Source of the DNA: Oceanococcus sp. HetDA_MAG_MS8
GTDB taxonomy: Bacteria > Pseudomonadota > Gammaproteobacteria > Nevskiales > Oceanococcaceae
DNA length: 64,000 nucleotides
Direction of reading: 5' to 3'
Assembly (NCBI GenBank): GCA_019192445.1
Contig: JAHCMK010000008.1
Coordinates: forward strand, 1-64,000
Under the pieces are notes generated by a model. It did not search any database. It saw nothing but the letters and a program-made list of their open reading frames with translations, and was not told the origin of the DNA. The position numbers and the translations under genes were made by a program. Shown here piece by piece: positions 25,563 to 34,219 of this stretch; the stretch's first letter is position 1, and every line of letters begins with the position of its first letter.

Positions 25563-27490
25563 GCCGCGCAGAGCTACTTTGGCAGCCGGATCAAGAGCGC
25601 CGCTCGACATCGCTACTGAGCCAATTTGCGCAACGTTTTCGGCCGCAGGCGACGAGCTTTGCCGAACTGCATAGCTGGAGCGTAGATAAACCGGAAGAGT
25701 TCTGGCCCGGTCTATGGCAATTTGCTCAGGTGAAGGGGCAACTGAGCGGCCCGGTGAGCACCGGCGAGGGGATGCCCGGCACGCAATTCTTCCCCGAGGC
25801 CCAACTCAATTTTGCGCGTAACCTGTTGGAACGCGGCCACCCCGACGACGTTGCCATCCTGGCCCGCAGCGAAGACGGGCGCAAGCAGGTGTGGACTCGG
25901 GAGCAACTCAAGTTCGCCACCGCGGGCATTGCTCGGCAGCTACGCCAAATTGGTGTAGAGCCTGGGGACTGTGTGGCCGGCATTCTGCCGAACCGCCCAG
26001 AAACTGTAGCGGCCATGCTCGCCACCACCGCCCTTGGCGCTGTTTGGTGCTCATGTTCGCCAGACTTCGGTCGCGGAGCCTTACTCGACAGGCTGGGCCA
26101 AGTGCAGCCCGAGGTGTTGTTTGGAGTCACCGACTATCGTTATGGCGGCAAGCCTTTTGACTGCCGTGAGCGACTAACCCAGGTGCTTGATGCTCTGCCC
26201 AGTGTGAAACAGGCCTACTATCTTTGGGATGAGCTAGACCCGCCAGAGCATGACCGCCTCCACTCCTGGCCAGACCCAGACCCCTTAGCCGGTGTGCCCT
26301 ATCGCGAGTTGCCCTTCAACCATCCGCTGTATGTCTTGTTCTCCAGCGGAACCACCGGCGCACCGAAGGGTATCGTGCATGGTGCAGGCGGCACCCTGCT
26401 GCAACATCTCAAAGAACACCAGCTGCATTGCGATATTCGCCCCGCAGATCGCGTGTTCTACTACACCAGCTGCGGCTGGATGATGTGGAACTGGCTTGTC
26501 TCAGCACTGGCCTCAGAGGCCACCTTAATGCTGTACGAGGGCTCGCCTTTTTGTCCCGACGCGAATGCCCTATTCGATTTTGCCCAAAGTGCACGCTGCC
26601 AGTTCTTTGGTGTGTCGGCCCGTTTCATTGATGCCTGCAAGCAACAAAACCTCCGACCGCGGCTGGATCATGACCTGTCCAGCATTCGTACCATTGCCTC
26701 CACCGGCAGCCCGCTATCGGCAGAGAGCTTTCGTTATCTGTATGCCGAGGTTCATCCCAACGCAGCTGTGCATTCCATTTCTGGCGGCACCGACATCGTA
26801 TCCTGCTTCGTGCTGGGCAATCCCTGGCAGTCTGTGCACGCCGGCGAAATCGTTGGCCCCGGACTCGGCATGGCGGTGGAAGTCTGGGATGAAGACGGCC
26901 TCCCCTCCGCAGCAGGCCATAAAGGGGACTTAGTGTGCACCAAGCCCTTCCCCTGCATGCCCGTCCGCTTTTGGAATGACGAGGACGGCAGCCGCTACCA
27001 TGCCGCCTACTTCGATACCTATCCCGGCGTTTGGCATCATGGCGATTTTGCGGAGTGGCGTGACACGGGCGGCTACGTCATTCATGGCCGATCTGACGCC
27101 ACCTTGAACCCGGGCGGGGTCCGCATCGGCACCGCAGAGATTTACCGCCAGGTGAACCAAGTCGCCGCGGTGCAGGAGTCATTGGCGATTGGCCAGAACT
27201 GGGATAACGATATCCGCATTGTGCTGTTCGTGGTACTGGAGCCAGGACTGACCTTGAGCGTGGAACTCATCCATGCCATTCAATCCCAAATTCGACAAGG
27301 CAGTAGTGCGAGACACGTGCCGGCCAAAATCATCCAGGTGCTGGATTTACCACGCACCCGCTCGGGGAAATTGGCCGAACTGGCTGTGCGAGCTGTGGTG
27401 CACGGAGAAGCCGTGCGAAACCGCCATGCCCTCGCTAACCCAGAGTGCTTGGAGCAGTTTGCCCACTTGAGTGAACTCAGCGTCGCTTGA
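25559..27490 (+). CDS. Acetoacetyl-CoA synthetase (acetoacetate-CoA ligase)
   Basis: ATP-dependent ligase activating acetoacetate to acetoacetyl-CoA, which thiolase can split to two acetyl-CoA. The 643-residue protein belongs to the adenylating superfamily, with the P-loop [15 protein letters not shown] (about residues 259-273), SCGWMMWNW, and the A8/A10 region with [16 protein letters not shown] and RTRSGKLAE, whose lysine is the predicted catalytic one. AcsA-type acetyl-CoA synthetases differ around the acyl pocket; the FxQFxQxRP-type N-terminus and length favour acetoacetate. Coupling to maiA places it as the last step of tyrosine breakdown here. Two hairpins follow the gene. Confidence 0.9.
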   Translation: MSRAELLWQPDQERRSTSLLSQFAQRFRPQATSFAELHSWSVDKPEEFWPGLWQFAQVKGQLSGPVSTGEGMPGTQFFPEAQLNFARNLLERGHPDDVAILARSEDGRKQVWTREQLKFATAGIARQLRQIGVEPGDCVAGILPNRPETVAAMLATTALGAVWCSCSPDFGRGALLDRLGQVQPEVLFGVTDYRYGGKPFDCRERLTQVLDALPSVKQAYYLWDELDPPEHDRLHSWPDPDPLAGVPYRELPFNHPLYVLFSSGTTGAPKGIVHGAGGTLLQHLKEHQLHCDIRPADRVFYYTSCGWMMWNWLVSALASEATLMLYEGSPFCPDANALFDFAQSARCQFFGVSARFIDACKQQNLRPRLDHDLSSIRTIASTGSPLSAESFRYLYAEVHPNAAVHSISGGTDIVSCFVLGNPWQSVHAGEIVGPGLGMAVEVWDEDGLPSAAGHKGDLVCTKPFPCMPVRFWNDEDGSRYHAAYFDTYPGVWHHGDFAEWRDTGGYVIHGRSDATLNPGGVRIGTAEIYRQVNQVAAVQESLAIGQNWDNDIRIVLFVVLEPGLTLSVELIHAIQSQIRQGSSARHVPAKIIQVLDLPRTRSGKLAELAVRAVVHGEAVRNRHALANPECLEQFAHLSELSVA

Positions 27491-27515
27491 GGGTAATCGC
27501 GCCGAGACTCTAGAT

Positions 27516-27587
27516 TCGCTAATGTCACTCACACTCGCACGCGAACATTAGCGATGCCGGCGAGCACCCCGAAGATGCCCGCCGGCA
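27516..27587 (+). terminator. Two hairpins in the convergent spacer after the synthetase gene
   Basis: TCGCTAATGT (27516-27525) pairs with ACATTAGCGA (27545-27554). Directly after it, TGCCGGCG (27555-27562) pairs with CGCCGGCA (27580-27587). There is no long T run. They likely end transcription from one or both converging genes. Confidence 0.45.
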
Positions 27588-27592
27588 CTGAA

Positions 27593-29299
27593 CTAAGGCG
27601 CCGGTGGTCTAAGCGTCGCGAACTCACTACTGGGTAGCCATTGCGGAGGCCGCGTGGTATTCGCCACCGCTTGCCCAACCAAATACAACAGTTGCATATC
27701 CTGAGCGGCGCCAGTCATCGGCCAAGTGGGGTCATACTCATCATCGACCTTGTGGTAGCGATCGCGCACGTAATCGGCGTTGTAGTCGTGCAAGAGTTCT
27801 GGGTTACCCAAACGCGGAGTCTTGCCTGAGTCTGCGTACAACGCAGGTACACCCCGTTTGGCAAACTCAAAATGGTCAGAGCGGAAGTAATAGCCCTTCT
27901 CCGGCGTGCTTTCCGACACCAGCACACGACCTTGGGTAGCTGCTGCGGTTTCTAAAACCTGCTCCAGAGTGCTTTGGCCGCGACCAATTACAACGATGTC
28001 TTTGGTGGGAGCCAATACATTGAGTCTATCCATGTTGATATTGGCCACGGTTTGGGCCAGCGGCACCAGAGGGTTCTCCGCATACCAACGCGCTCCTAGT
28101 AGGCCTTGCTCCTCGGCGGTCACGGCCAGGAACATGGTGCTGCGACGGGCGGGCTGCTGAGCAAAGGCCGCGGCAATTTCTAACAACCCGGCAATGCCCG
28201 TGGCGTTGTCTTCGGCCCCGTTGTAAATCTGGTCGCCAGGCAAATCCGGATTCACCCCCAGGTGATCCCAGTGCGCGGTATAGGTCACCCATTCATTGCG
28301 GAGTGCGGGGTCGGTTCCAGGCACCGTCGCGACCACATTATGCGAGCGCACCCGGCGAATTTTATTGCGCACCATCAGGCTGGCGCTGGCGGGCAGCTCG
28401 AAACCGGTAAACCCAGGGCGCGCAGCCTGCCGCTTGAGCAGTTCATAGTCATAACCAGAACGCGCAAAAAGCTCGCGTGCGAAGTCCTCATGGAGCCAGC
28501 CCTCAGCCGCAACCCGCTGCGCATTACCATCATCGCGGTCCAAGGTGAAGTTCTCGGTACCCCAGCTACCAGCGACGACCTCCCAGGGGTAGCCAGCCAT
28601 GGCCGTGTTGTGAATCACGAGGGCTCCGGCAGCGCCCATTCTGGAGGCTTGCTCGAATTTATAGGTCCAGCGGCCGTAGTAGGTCATGCTGCGACCCTTA
28701 AAATATCCTGGGTCCAAGCGGCCATCACTGGCTTCCACCTGCGGGTCATTCACCAGCATCACGGCGATTTTCCCGCGCAGATCGACACCTGCGTAATCAT
28801 CCCAACCATGTTCAGGGGCCTGCACGCCATAGCCCACGAATACCAATGGCAAGCGGCGTAATACGGTGCGCGGCGCAACCCGCTGCGAGACCACCACTGC
28901 ATCGCGATTCATCCGCAGCGGTAGGGGCTTGCCTTGGACCTGGAGCCCCATGTCGGCATCGGATTGCAAACCCACCAAGGGGACGCTTTGCAGGTAGGAG
29001 CCTTGCGGACCTGGCTCCAGCCCCGCTTGCTCAAAAGCTTCAACTAAGTATTGCGTGGTGAGCTCCTCGCCAACAGTGCCCGGTGCGCGTCCAGCAAAGG
29101 CGTCCGAGGCCAATATCTGCACATGTTGATGAAGGTCGGCTGGACGAATCTCAGCGCTCAGGGCGGGTGGCTCGGCCTCACTACCAAACAGGCCGTCTAA
29201 GCCGACCAAGCCCAGGGTGTTGTCGATGGTCGCGCATGCGCTCAACAACAGCAGTGCCGGGCAGGCCATGACCAACCTACCAATCAATGTCGTGTTCAA
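27593..29299 (-). CDS. M28 family zinc aminopeptidase, lipoprotein
   Basis: A 568-residue exported metallopeptidase. After a TTG start with GGGAG upstream, the signal ends in lipobox LSAC (about residues 19-22). A PA-type insert (VFVGYGVQAPEHGWDDYAG to AGALVIHN) precedes the M28 catalytic domain. Zinc-site residues are visible in AHWDHLG, NGAEDNATGIAGLLE, TAEEQGLLGARW, NINMDRLN and FRSDHFEFAKRGVPALY. The family trims N-terminal residues from peptides, here probably at the outer membrane or periplasm. Starts further upstream would place the signal peptide inside the protein. It precedes nothing in its direction except a convergent spacer. Confidence 0.88.
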   Translation of the reverse strand: MNTTLIGRLVMACPALLLLSACATIDNTLGLVGLDGLFGSEAEPPALSAEIRPADLHQHVQILASDAFAGRAPGTVGEELTTQYLVEAFEQAGLEPGPQGSYLQSVPLVGLQSDADMGLQVQGKPLPLRMNRDAVVVSQRVAPRTVLRRLPLVFVGYGVQAPEHGWDDYAGVDLRGKIAVMLVNDPQVEASDGRLDPGYFKGRSMTYYGRWTYKFEQASRMGAAGALVIHNTAMAGYPWEVVAGSWGTENFTLDRDDGNAQRVAAEGWLHEDFARELFARSGYDYELLKRQAARPGFTGFELPASASLMVRNKIRRVRSHNVVATVPGTDPALRNEWVTYTAHWDHLGVNPDLPGDQIYNGAEDNATGIAGLLEIAAAFAQQPARRSTMFLAVTAEEQGLLGARWYAENPLVPLAQTVANINMDRLNVLAPTKDIVVIGRGQSTLEQVLETAAATQGRVLVSESTPEKGYYFRSDHFEFAKRGVPALYADSGKTPRLGNPELLHDYNADYVRDRYHKVDDEYDPTWPMTGAAQDMQLLYLVGQAVANTTRPPQWLPSSEFATLRPPAP

Positions 29300-29318
29300 C
29301 AGTGTTCTCCCAGTGGTT

Positions 29319-29828
29319 CTAGCGGTCCGTAGTCGCTTCGTCTTGGGCCGCACGCAGTATTTCACCGCAGCGCCGGCATAAATACCGTTCTCCGCGCAGC
29401 ACCCGGTGATGGCGTGTGGTTGAAAGCTCGTGGACCGTCGTACAGGCACAAGCGTACCGGAAACGCCGCTGTCGTCGCGAGGGGCTGGCTGCAAGGTCGT
29501 GGCAGCGCTTGGGCTCCTCCCCCATTGCGCGCATCAAATTCTGCCATTGCGGCCCGTGAGGCCGGGCGCGCCGCCCGTGGCGGCGCCATACTGCCAAGTG
29601 GCATAGCTCATGAATAAGCGTATGGCGGGTCATCTGCTCGCCCGCGCTTTGCAGCAGCTCGGCATTTAAACGCACCGTGTGTGTTTGCAAGATGGCCTGG
29701 CCAGCGGCTTGGCCGCGTAAGTCCCAGCGAATTGTGGGCTCGCACTCGAGGCCGTAGCCCAATTGAGCAAAACGCAGCAAGGCAGCGCGCACGATCGCCT
29801 GCAGGCTGATATCGGAAGGTAGGTCCAC
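29319..29828 (-). CDS. sprT: SprT-like zinc metallopeptidase-fold protein
   Basis: A 169-residue SprT-family protein. The zinc motif HELCH lies in TLIHELCHLAVWRRHG, followed by HGPQWQNLMRAMG as in the family. A C-terminal zinc ribbon with paired cysteines is visible (CAC ... CRRCGEIL). Eukaryotic SPRTN cleaves DNA-protein crosslinks; bacterial SprT function is unsettled. A GTG at 29828 gives the expected length; upstream frame extension runs into the divergent gene. The M28 peptidase gene starts only 19 bp after its stop on the same strand, so the two are probably co-transcribed. Confidence 0.82.
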   Translation of the reverse strand: MDLPSDISLQAIVRAALLRFAQLGYGLECEPTIRWDLRGQAAGQAILQTHTVRLNAELLQSAGEQMTRHTLIHELCHLAVWRRHGRRARPHGPQWQNLMRAMGEEPKRCHDLAASPSRRQRRFRYACACTTVHELSTTRHHRVLRGERYLCRRCGEILRAAQDEATTDR

Positions 29829-29884
29829 GGCGCGGATTCTGGCACGATACGGGCCGACAACACAGCTTTTGAGGAATTGAGTCC

Positions 29885-30994
29885 ATGGCGACGAGCCCGC
29901 AGCCCATACAACAAGAATGGATGATCTACGGAGCCAATGGCTACAGCGGACGATTAATCGTGCGCGAAGCCGTTCGGCGCGGGCATAAGCCAGTACTGGC
30001 CGGACGCAACGCCGCTGCTTTGGAGGATTTGGCCGTAGAGTTGGGCTTAAGCTGGCGCGTTTTCGGCCTGGAACAAGCAGACTCGGTAGCCCATGCCCTC
30101 GCGGATATGGCTCTGGTAGTGAATTGCGCCGGCCCATTTTCGGCCACAGCCGAAACCATGATGGATGCCTGTCTGCATAGCCAGACGCATTACCTCGATA
30201 TCACCGGAGAGATTCAGGTGTTTGAGGCGGCTAAAGGTCGCGACTCCCAAGCGCGCAAAGCCGGAGTTGTTCTGCTTCCTGGAACCGGCTTTGATGTCAT
30301 ACCGACCGACTGTCTGGCGCGCCTCCTGGCCGACAAAATGCCCGATGCCCAGCACCTCAGCCTGGGCTTTGCCGGCGGCAACAGCCTATCTCCTGGTACC
30401 GCCAAAACAACGGTAGAAGGGATGCGCGAGGGCGTGAAAGTTCGCCGCCATGGCAGTCTTGAAACCCGGGCTAATGGCTTTTGCGTCCGCCACATTGACT
30501 TTGGTCAGGGCCCACGCCAAGCCACGCCTATTCCCTGGGGAGATATCTCAACCGCTTTCACCAGTACGGGGATTCCCAACATCACCGTCTTTGTACCGGC
30601 GTCCAAACGCACGCTCAAAGCCATGCGTATGGGCAATTGGTTACGCCCCTTGCTGCGCCTAGGCTTGGTGCAAAACTTCCTCAAGGGGCGGATCGCGAAA
30701 AAAGTCCACGGCCCCAATGCCAGCAAGCGTGAACAACAGCGCATGCAGGTTTGGGGAGAAGTTGTGGATGCTGACGGCAATACGCTCAGCGCCCGAGTGG
30801 ACACCCCGAACGGATACCAAATGACCAGCTATGGCCCCGTATTTCTGGCCGAGCACATTCTTAGCCATGCGGATTTGGCGGGCTATTACACCCCATCCAT
30901 GATGATGGGTGGCGCTTGGCTGGAAACCCTCCCCGGCGTACAGGCCGTGCGCTGGTCGCAGGGTGAGCAATCACCTCTGGACTCGGCGGCCTAA
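29885..30994 (+). CDS. Saccharopine dehydrogenase-like NADP-binding oxidoreductase
   Basis: A 369-residue protein whose N-terminus YGANGYSGRLIVREAVRRG (about residues 14-32) is the nucleotide-binding loop of the saccharopine dehydrogenase superfamily, followed by VVNCAGPFS and YLDITGE, both characteristic. It resembles the branch that includes mycobacterial trans-acting enoyl reductases, in which real lysine metabolism is not involved. PGTGFDVIPTDCLA is also conserved there. The substrate is unknown; a lipid-linked reduction is possible given the branch. The gene is divergent from sprT and followed after 12 bp by an orphan exported protein. Confidence 0.78.
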   Translation: MATSPQPIQQEWMIYGANGYSGRLIVREAVRRGHKPVLAGRNAAALEDLAVELGLSWRVFGLEQADSVAHALADMALVVNCAGPFSATAETMMDACLHSQTHYLDITGEIQVFEAAKGRDSQARKAGVVLLPGTGFDVIPTDCLARLLADKMPDAQHLSLGFAGGNSLSPGTAKTTVEGMREGVKVRRHGSLETRANGFCVRHIDFGQGPRQATPIPWGDISTAFTSTGIPNITVFVPASKRTLKAMRMGNWLRPLLRLGLVQNFLKGRIAKKVHGPNASKREQQRMQVWGEVVDADGNTLSARVDTPNGYQMTSYGPVFLAEHILSHADLAGYYTPSMMMGGAWLETLPGVQAVRWSQGEQSPLDSAA

Positions 30995-31006
30995 GCGATG
31001 CGCTAA

Positions 31007-31924
31007 ATGTCTGGCCCCCGGCGCAACGGCGCCGCGCAACGACTCACAATATGGCTTGGTCTGGCGCTGCTTATCCCTGCGCTGGTCTGGGCCATCAGAA
31101 TACTTCTGCAGCCGCCCGCATTAGTGGAGGCCAGCGGAATGACTCTGGCCAGCGTGCCCGGTGTGCACTATTGGGCCCATAACGACAGTGGGCACGCTGC
31201 GGTCCTTTTTGGCTTAGACCGGGAGTTACAGCTTAGAAGGCGGGTTCGCTTAGCCGCATCCCTGCGTGACCCCGAGGATATGACCCGCTTCCAGCATGCC
31301 GGACAAGCCTACTTACTCATCGCTGACGTCGGAGATAACCGCGCCCGGCGTGCAGAAGTTCAAGTGATATGGTTCCCAGAACCCCAGGGCGATGCGGTTA
31401 CCGAGCTAAACAGGCTGAGCTTTAGCTACCCTGATGGGCCCCGTGATGTAGAGGCCGTGAGCGTTGACCCCCAGTCGGGGCAGCTGTTGCTACTCAGTAA
31501 ACGCGAGCCTAGTCCTCATCTCTACGCCTTGGACTTTCTCAACGCTCAGACGCAAGCGCGGCTCTTGGGCAAGGTCCACACCCTGCCCCCGCCCCGTGCG
31601 GAGGACTTGGCCGCCGATCCCCGTCATGGGGCCTATTCCAGCCAACCCACGGGAATGAGCATTGACCCTAGCGGCAAGCGCATGGTCATTAGCACGTATG
31701 CCAGGCCCTACCTATACCGGCGCGGGGATCAGCAAACCTGGCACCAAGCGCTGGAGCAACCGGCACTCGCCGTACCCATGCAGCGCCTAGAACAAGCCGA
31801 GGCTGTGAGCTGGGACCATGACAACAACATTATTGTCTTGTCCGAGGGCCACCCTACTCCTTGGGCGCGGGCACGGGTGGAGCCCAAAACGTCGACTGCG
31901 CCAACTCCGCTGTCAGCGCAGTAA
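31007..31924 (+). CDS. Membrane-anchored beta-propeller-like protein of unknown function
   Basis: A 305-residue protein with one N-terminal membrane segment (about residues 14-33) and an extracytoplasmic domain. YWAHNDSGHAAVLFGLD, LLIADVGDNRARR, DVEAVSVDPQSGQLLLLSKR and SWDHDNNIIVLSEG look like repeated propeller blades of the phytase/esterase-like type, each with an Asp-rich loop. The specific reaction cannot be assigned. It probably shares a transcript with the preceding oxidoreductase. Its 3' end overlaps the convergent LOG gene by 71 bp, and the last 24 residues are encoded only there, so their sequence may be a by-product of overlap. Confidence 0.6.
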   Translation: MSGPRRNGAAQRLTIWLGLALLIPALVWAIRILLQPPALVEASGMTLASVPGVHYWAHNDSGHAAVLFGLDRELQLRRRVRLAASLRDPEDMTRFQHAGQAYLLIADVGDNRARRAEVQVIWFPEPQGDAVTELNRLSFSYPDGPRDVEAVSVDPQSGQLLLLSKREPSPHLYALDFLNAQTQARLLGKVHTLPPPRAEDLAADPRHGAYSSQPTGMSIDPSGKRMVISTYARPYLYRRGDQQTWHQALEQPALAVPMQRLEQAEAVSWDHDNNIIVLSEGHPTPWARARVEPKTSTAPTPLSAQ

Positions 31925-32600
31925 ACGCGTCCTCTACATTATCTGCGCGTAACACCCCGTCCAGATCAGAGGGTGCGATGAGTTCCTGGCGCAGCAAGGC
32001 CGGCAAGGCGAGCAATTCATCCCAAAATTCACGACCAAAAAGCAGCACCGGTCGTGGCTGAGCTTTTCGGGTCTGAATCAAGGTCAATACTTCGAATAAT
32101 TCATCCAGGGTGCCAAAGCCCCCCGGGAACACCACCAGCGCAGCAGATAGGTTTAAAAACCAGTACTTGCGGGTGAAAAAATAGTGGAACTCGAAGAGCT
32201 GGTCCTGGGGCACAAAAGGGTTGGGCTTTTGTTCGAATGGCAGACTGATGTTGAGGCCTACATTGAGCCGCTTATCCACCTGCGCAGCTCCGGCATGCGC
32301 AGCTTCCATAATGCCGCCACCGGCCCCCGTTAAAACATGGAAGCGCTCTCCTGCAGGGTGGTTGTGGTGCGTCCAGTGAGCCAGCTTCTGAGCTAGATCT
32401 GAGGCCAATTGGTAGTAGTCCCGCCCATCAGCCACCTGCTTTGCGCCGGGCTGGATCCGCGCCGAACCCCAAAATGTGATGGCGCGGTGAATGTGATTCT
32501 CCCGCAGCCGCTTCTCCGGCTCCATGTACTCCGCCAGAATACGCAGCGGCCTAGCATCCGGGGAATCGATAAACTCTGGGGATTTATAAGCTTTGGTCAT
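31854..32600 (-). CDS. LOG family protein (TIGR00730), nucleotide phosphoribohydrolase-like
   Basis: A 248-residue Rossmann-fold protein with the LOG signature PGGFGTLDELFE and an upstream FTRKYWFLN segment that supplies catalytic residues. LOG enzymes hydrolyse the N-glycosidic bond of cytokinin or other nucleoside monophosphates; bacterial homologues have also been tied to nucleotide housekeeping. The long N-terminal part (SARIQPGAKQVADGRDYYQLA) resembles the larger group of this family. The ATG at 32600 was preferred over a GTG at 32663, although both lack strong ribosome sites. Convergent overlap with the previous gene is described there. Confidence 0.82.
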   Translation of the reverse strand: MTKAYKSPEFIDSPDARPLRILAEYMEPEKRLRENHIHRAITFWGSARIQPGAKQVADGRDYYQLASDLAQKLAHWTHHNHPAGERFHVLTGAGGGIMEAAHAGAAQVDKRLNVGLNISLPFEQKPNPFVPQDQLFEFHYFFTRKYWFLNLSAALVVFPGGFGTLDELFEVLTLIQTRKAQPRPVLLFGREFWDELLALPALLRQELIAPSDLDGVLRADNVEDAFTALTAELAQSTFWAPPVPAPKE

Positions 32601-32713
32601 AGCGCCAGCGTAGCGCGAATTTATGACGAGGCATTGGCATTTTTTGCGACTCCCCTGGGACACCTAGCGCCCTACACTATGCAGGAAACATTCCTTGGGA
32701 GGCATGTCGCCAA

Positions 32714-33262
32714 ATGAGTCACTTTGCACAGAAAATGGCCTTTTACTCGGCCTATCATCAAGAGCCCACCAACATCTGGATTCATGTTGCGGGCGTTCCC
32801 ACCATCACATTCTCGGCCTTCGTAGCCTTGTCCACATTGCCACTGGCTAACCTTAATGGTGTAGTCATCACCGCCGCCAGCGTGATGTACCTGTTGAGCA
32901 CCATGTATTACCTCTGGCTAGACCGCGCTATTGGTGGCGTGGCCGCCGTGCTTTACGGCGTGCTTTTATTGGCTGCAGCTGAAGTCGCAAGCATGGGCCC
33001 AGTCTGGACCTGGAGCGTGTTCGCTGCCGGGCAGATCATCGGTTGGGGAACGCAGATCTATGGCCATCTCCACTTCGAAAAGAACCGCCCAGCGTTCTAC
33101 GAAAACATCAGTCAAAGCCTCATTTCAGCGCCCATATTTGTGGTAGCTGACGTGTTCTTTCATCTGGGTTTCAAGCAAGAACTCCAGCGTGAAGTCACCC
33201 AAATTCTGGCTGACACTGGACGTTTGCGGGAGTTCTCCTCGGCTCAAGCGCACGGCGCCTAA
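32714..33262 (+). CDS. Mpo1-like 2-hydroxy fatty acid dioxygenase
   Basis: This 182-residue membrane protein belongs to the DUF962/YGL010w family. It has a conserved N-terminal FYSAYHQEPTNIWIHVAGVP (about residues 10-29), four to five membrane segments, and the histidine-rich GTQIYGHLHFEKNRPAFYEN (about 112-131). Yeast Mpo1 is an iron-dependent dioxygenase that removes one carbon from 2-hydroxy fatty acids made from phytosphingosine. The same His residues are visible here, so alpha-oxidation of 2-hydroxy fatty acids is a fair inference, although bacterial substrates are not established. No ribosome site stands out besides GGGAGG a little upstream. Confidence 0.85.
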   Translation: MSHFAQKMAFYSAYHQEPTNIWIHVAGVPTITFSAFVALSTLPLANLNGVVITAASVMYLLSTMYYLWLDRAIGGVAAVLYGVLLLAAAEVASMGPVWTWSVFAAGQIIGWGTQIYGHLHFEKNRPAFYENISQSLISAPIFVVADVFFHLGFKQELQREVTQILADTGRLREFSSAQAHGA

Positions 33263-33277
33263 TCTCGCCCAGACCAC

Positions 33278-33313
33278 AAAAGCCCCGGCGGTCGCATGAC
33301 CGCCGGGGCTTTT
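33278..33313. terminator. Strong bidirectional terminator
   Basis: A perfect 16-bp stem with a four-base GCAT loop runs from 33278 to 33313, flanked by AAAA on one side and TTTT on the other. It can end both the Mpo1-like gene (plus) and gpmA (minus). Confidence 0.92.
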
Positions 33314-33382
33314 GCATACGCGTTAACCAGCGAGCAGGCCGTGAGTGCATCTAGGGCACTCATTGTCGCTAAGACCCTGTGA

Positions 33383-34126
33383 CTAGGCCTTGGCTTGGTT
33401 GGCCACCGCCGCTGCTTTAGCCGCCGCTGCTTGGGCGTCGCCCAAGTAGCCGTAGTCGGTCACTTCCAGTTCCTGGTTGAGCTCAAACTTCAGCGGAACG
33501 CCGGTGGGGATATTCACGCCGACAATGTCGGTTTCGGCGACATCCAGTAAGTACTTGTATAACGCTCTTAAGCTGTTGCCATGTGCGGTGACCAACACGG
33601 TGTGGCCAGCGCGAAGCTGCGGCGCAATCACGTCATGCCAATACGGTAGTACACGATCCAAAGTTGTGGCTAGGGATTCGGTCGCAGGAAGCACGCGAGG
33701 GTCCAAATGGGCATAGCGCGCCTCGTTTCGCGGATGTCCGGGATCATCGCTGGACATGGGCGGTGGCGGTGTTGCGTAGGAGCGTCGCCAAACCGTGACT
33801 TGCTCTTCGCCGTGTTTTTCGGTGGTCTCCGCTTTGTTCAGACCCTGCAATGCCCCGTAGTGTCGTTCATTCAAACGCCAGCTACGCGCCACAGGCACCC
33901 ACACCTGATCCAATACTTCCATTGCCGTAGACAGTGTGCGAATCGCACGCTTGAGAACGGAAGTATGCGCCGCATCAAAATGCAACCCGGCATCTCGCAT
34001 CAGCGCACCCGCTTCGCGAGCTTCCGCCATGCCTTGGTCGGTGAGGTCTACATCCACCCACCCCGTAAATCGGTTTTCTAAATTCCACTGACTCTGGCCG
34101 TGGCGCAGCAATACTAATGTGGGCAT
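33383..34126 (-). CDS. gpmA: 2,3-bisphosphoglycerate-dependent phosphoglycerate mutase
   Basis: Glycolytic mutase interconverting 3- and 2-phosphoglycerate. The 247-residue length is standard. [18 protein letters not shown] at residues 6-23 contains the catalytic histidine, followed by [24 protein letters not shown] and, near 180, [15 protein letters not shown] with the second catalytic histidine complete the site. AAGGGATT precedes the ATG. The C-terminal tail is Ala-rich ([15 protein letters not shown]), longer than in E. coli but common. It is monocistronic, ended by the bidirectional terminator. Confidence 0.96.
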   Translation of the reverse strand: MPTLVLLRHGQSQWNLENRFTGWVDVDLTDQGMAEAREAGALMRDAGLHFDAAHTSVLKRAIRTLSTAMEVLDQVWVPVARSWRLNERHYGALQGLNKAETTEKHGEEQVTVWRRSYATPPPPMSSDDPGHPRNEARYAHLDPRVLPATESLATTLDRVLPYWHDVIAPQLRAGHTVLVTAHGNSLRALYKYLLDVAETDIVGVNIPTGVPLKFELNQELEVTDYGYLGDAQAAAAKAAAVANQAKA

Positions 34127-34219
34127 GCCAATCCCTTGAACAAATAAAAACGGCGCCCAGTGTACCCGCTTGGCGCTAGAGTTTAGGGCTGCCTCGCCGC
34201 TTCAGCTTGAGCGACGAGC

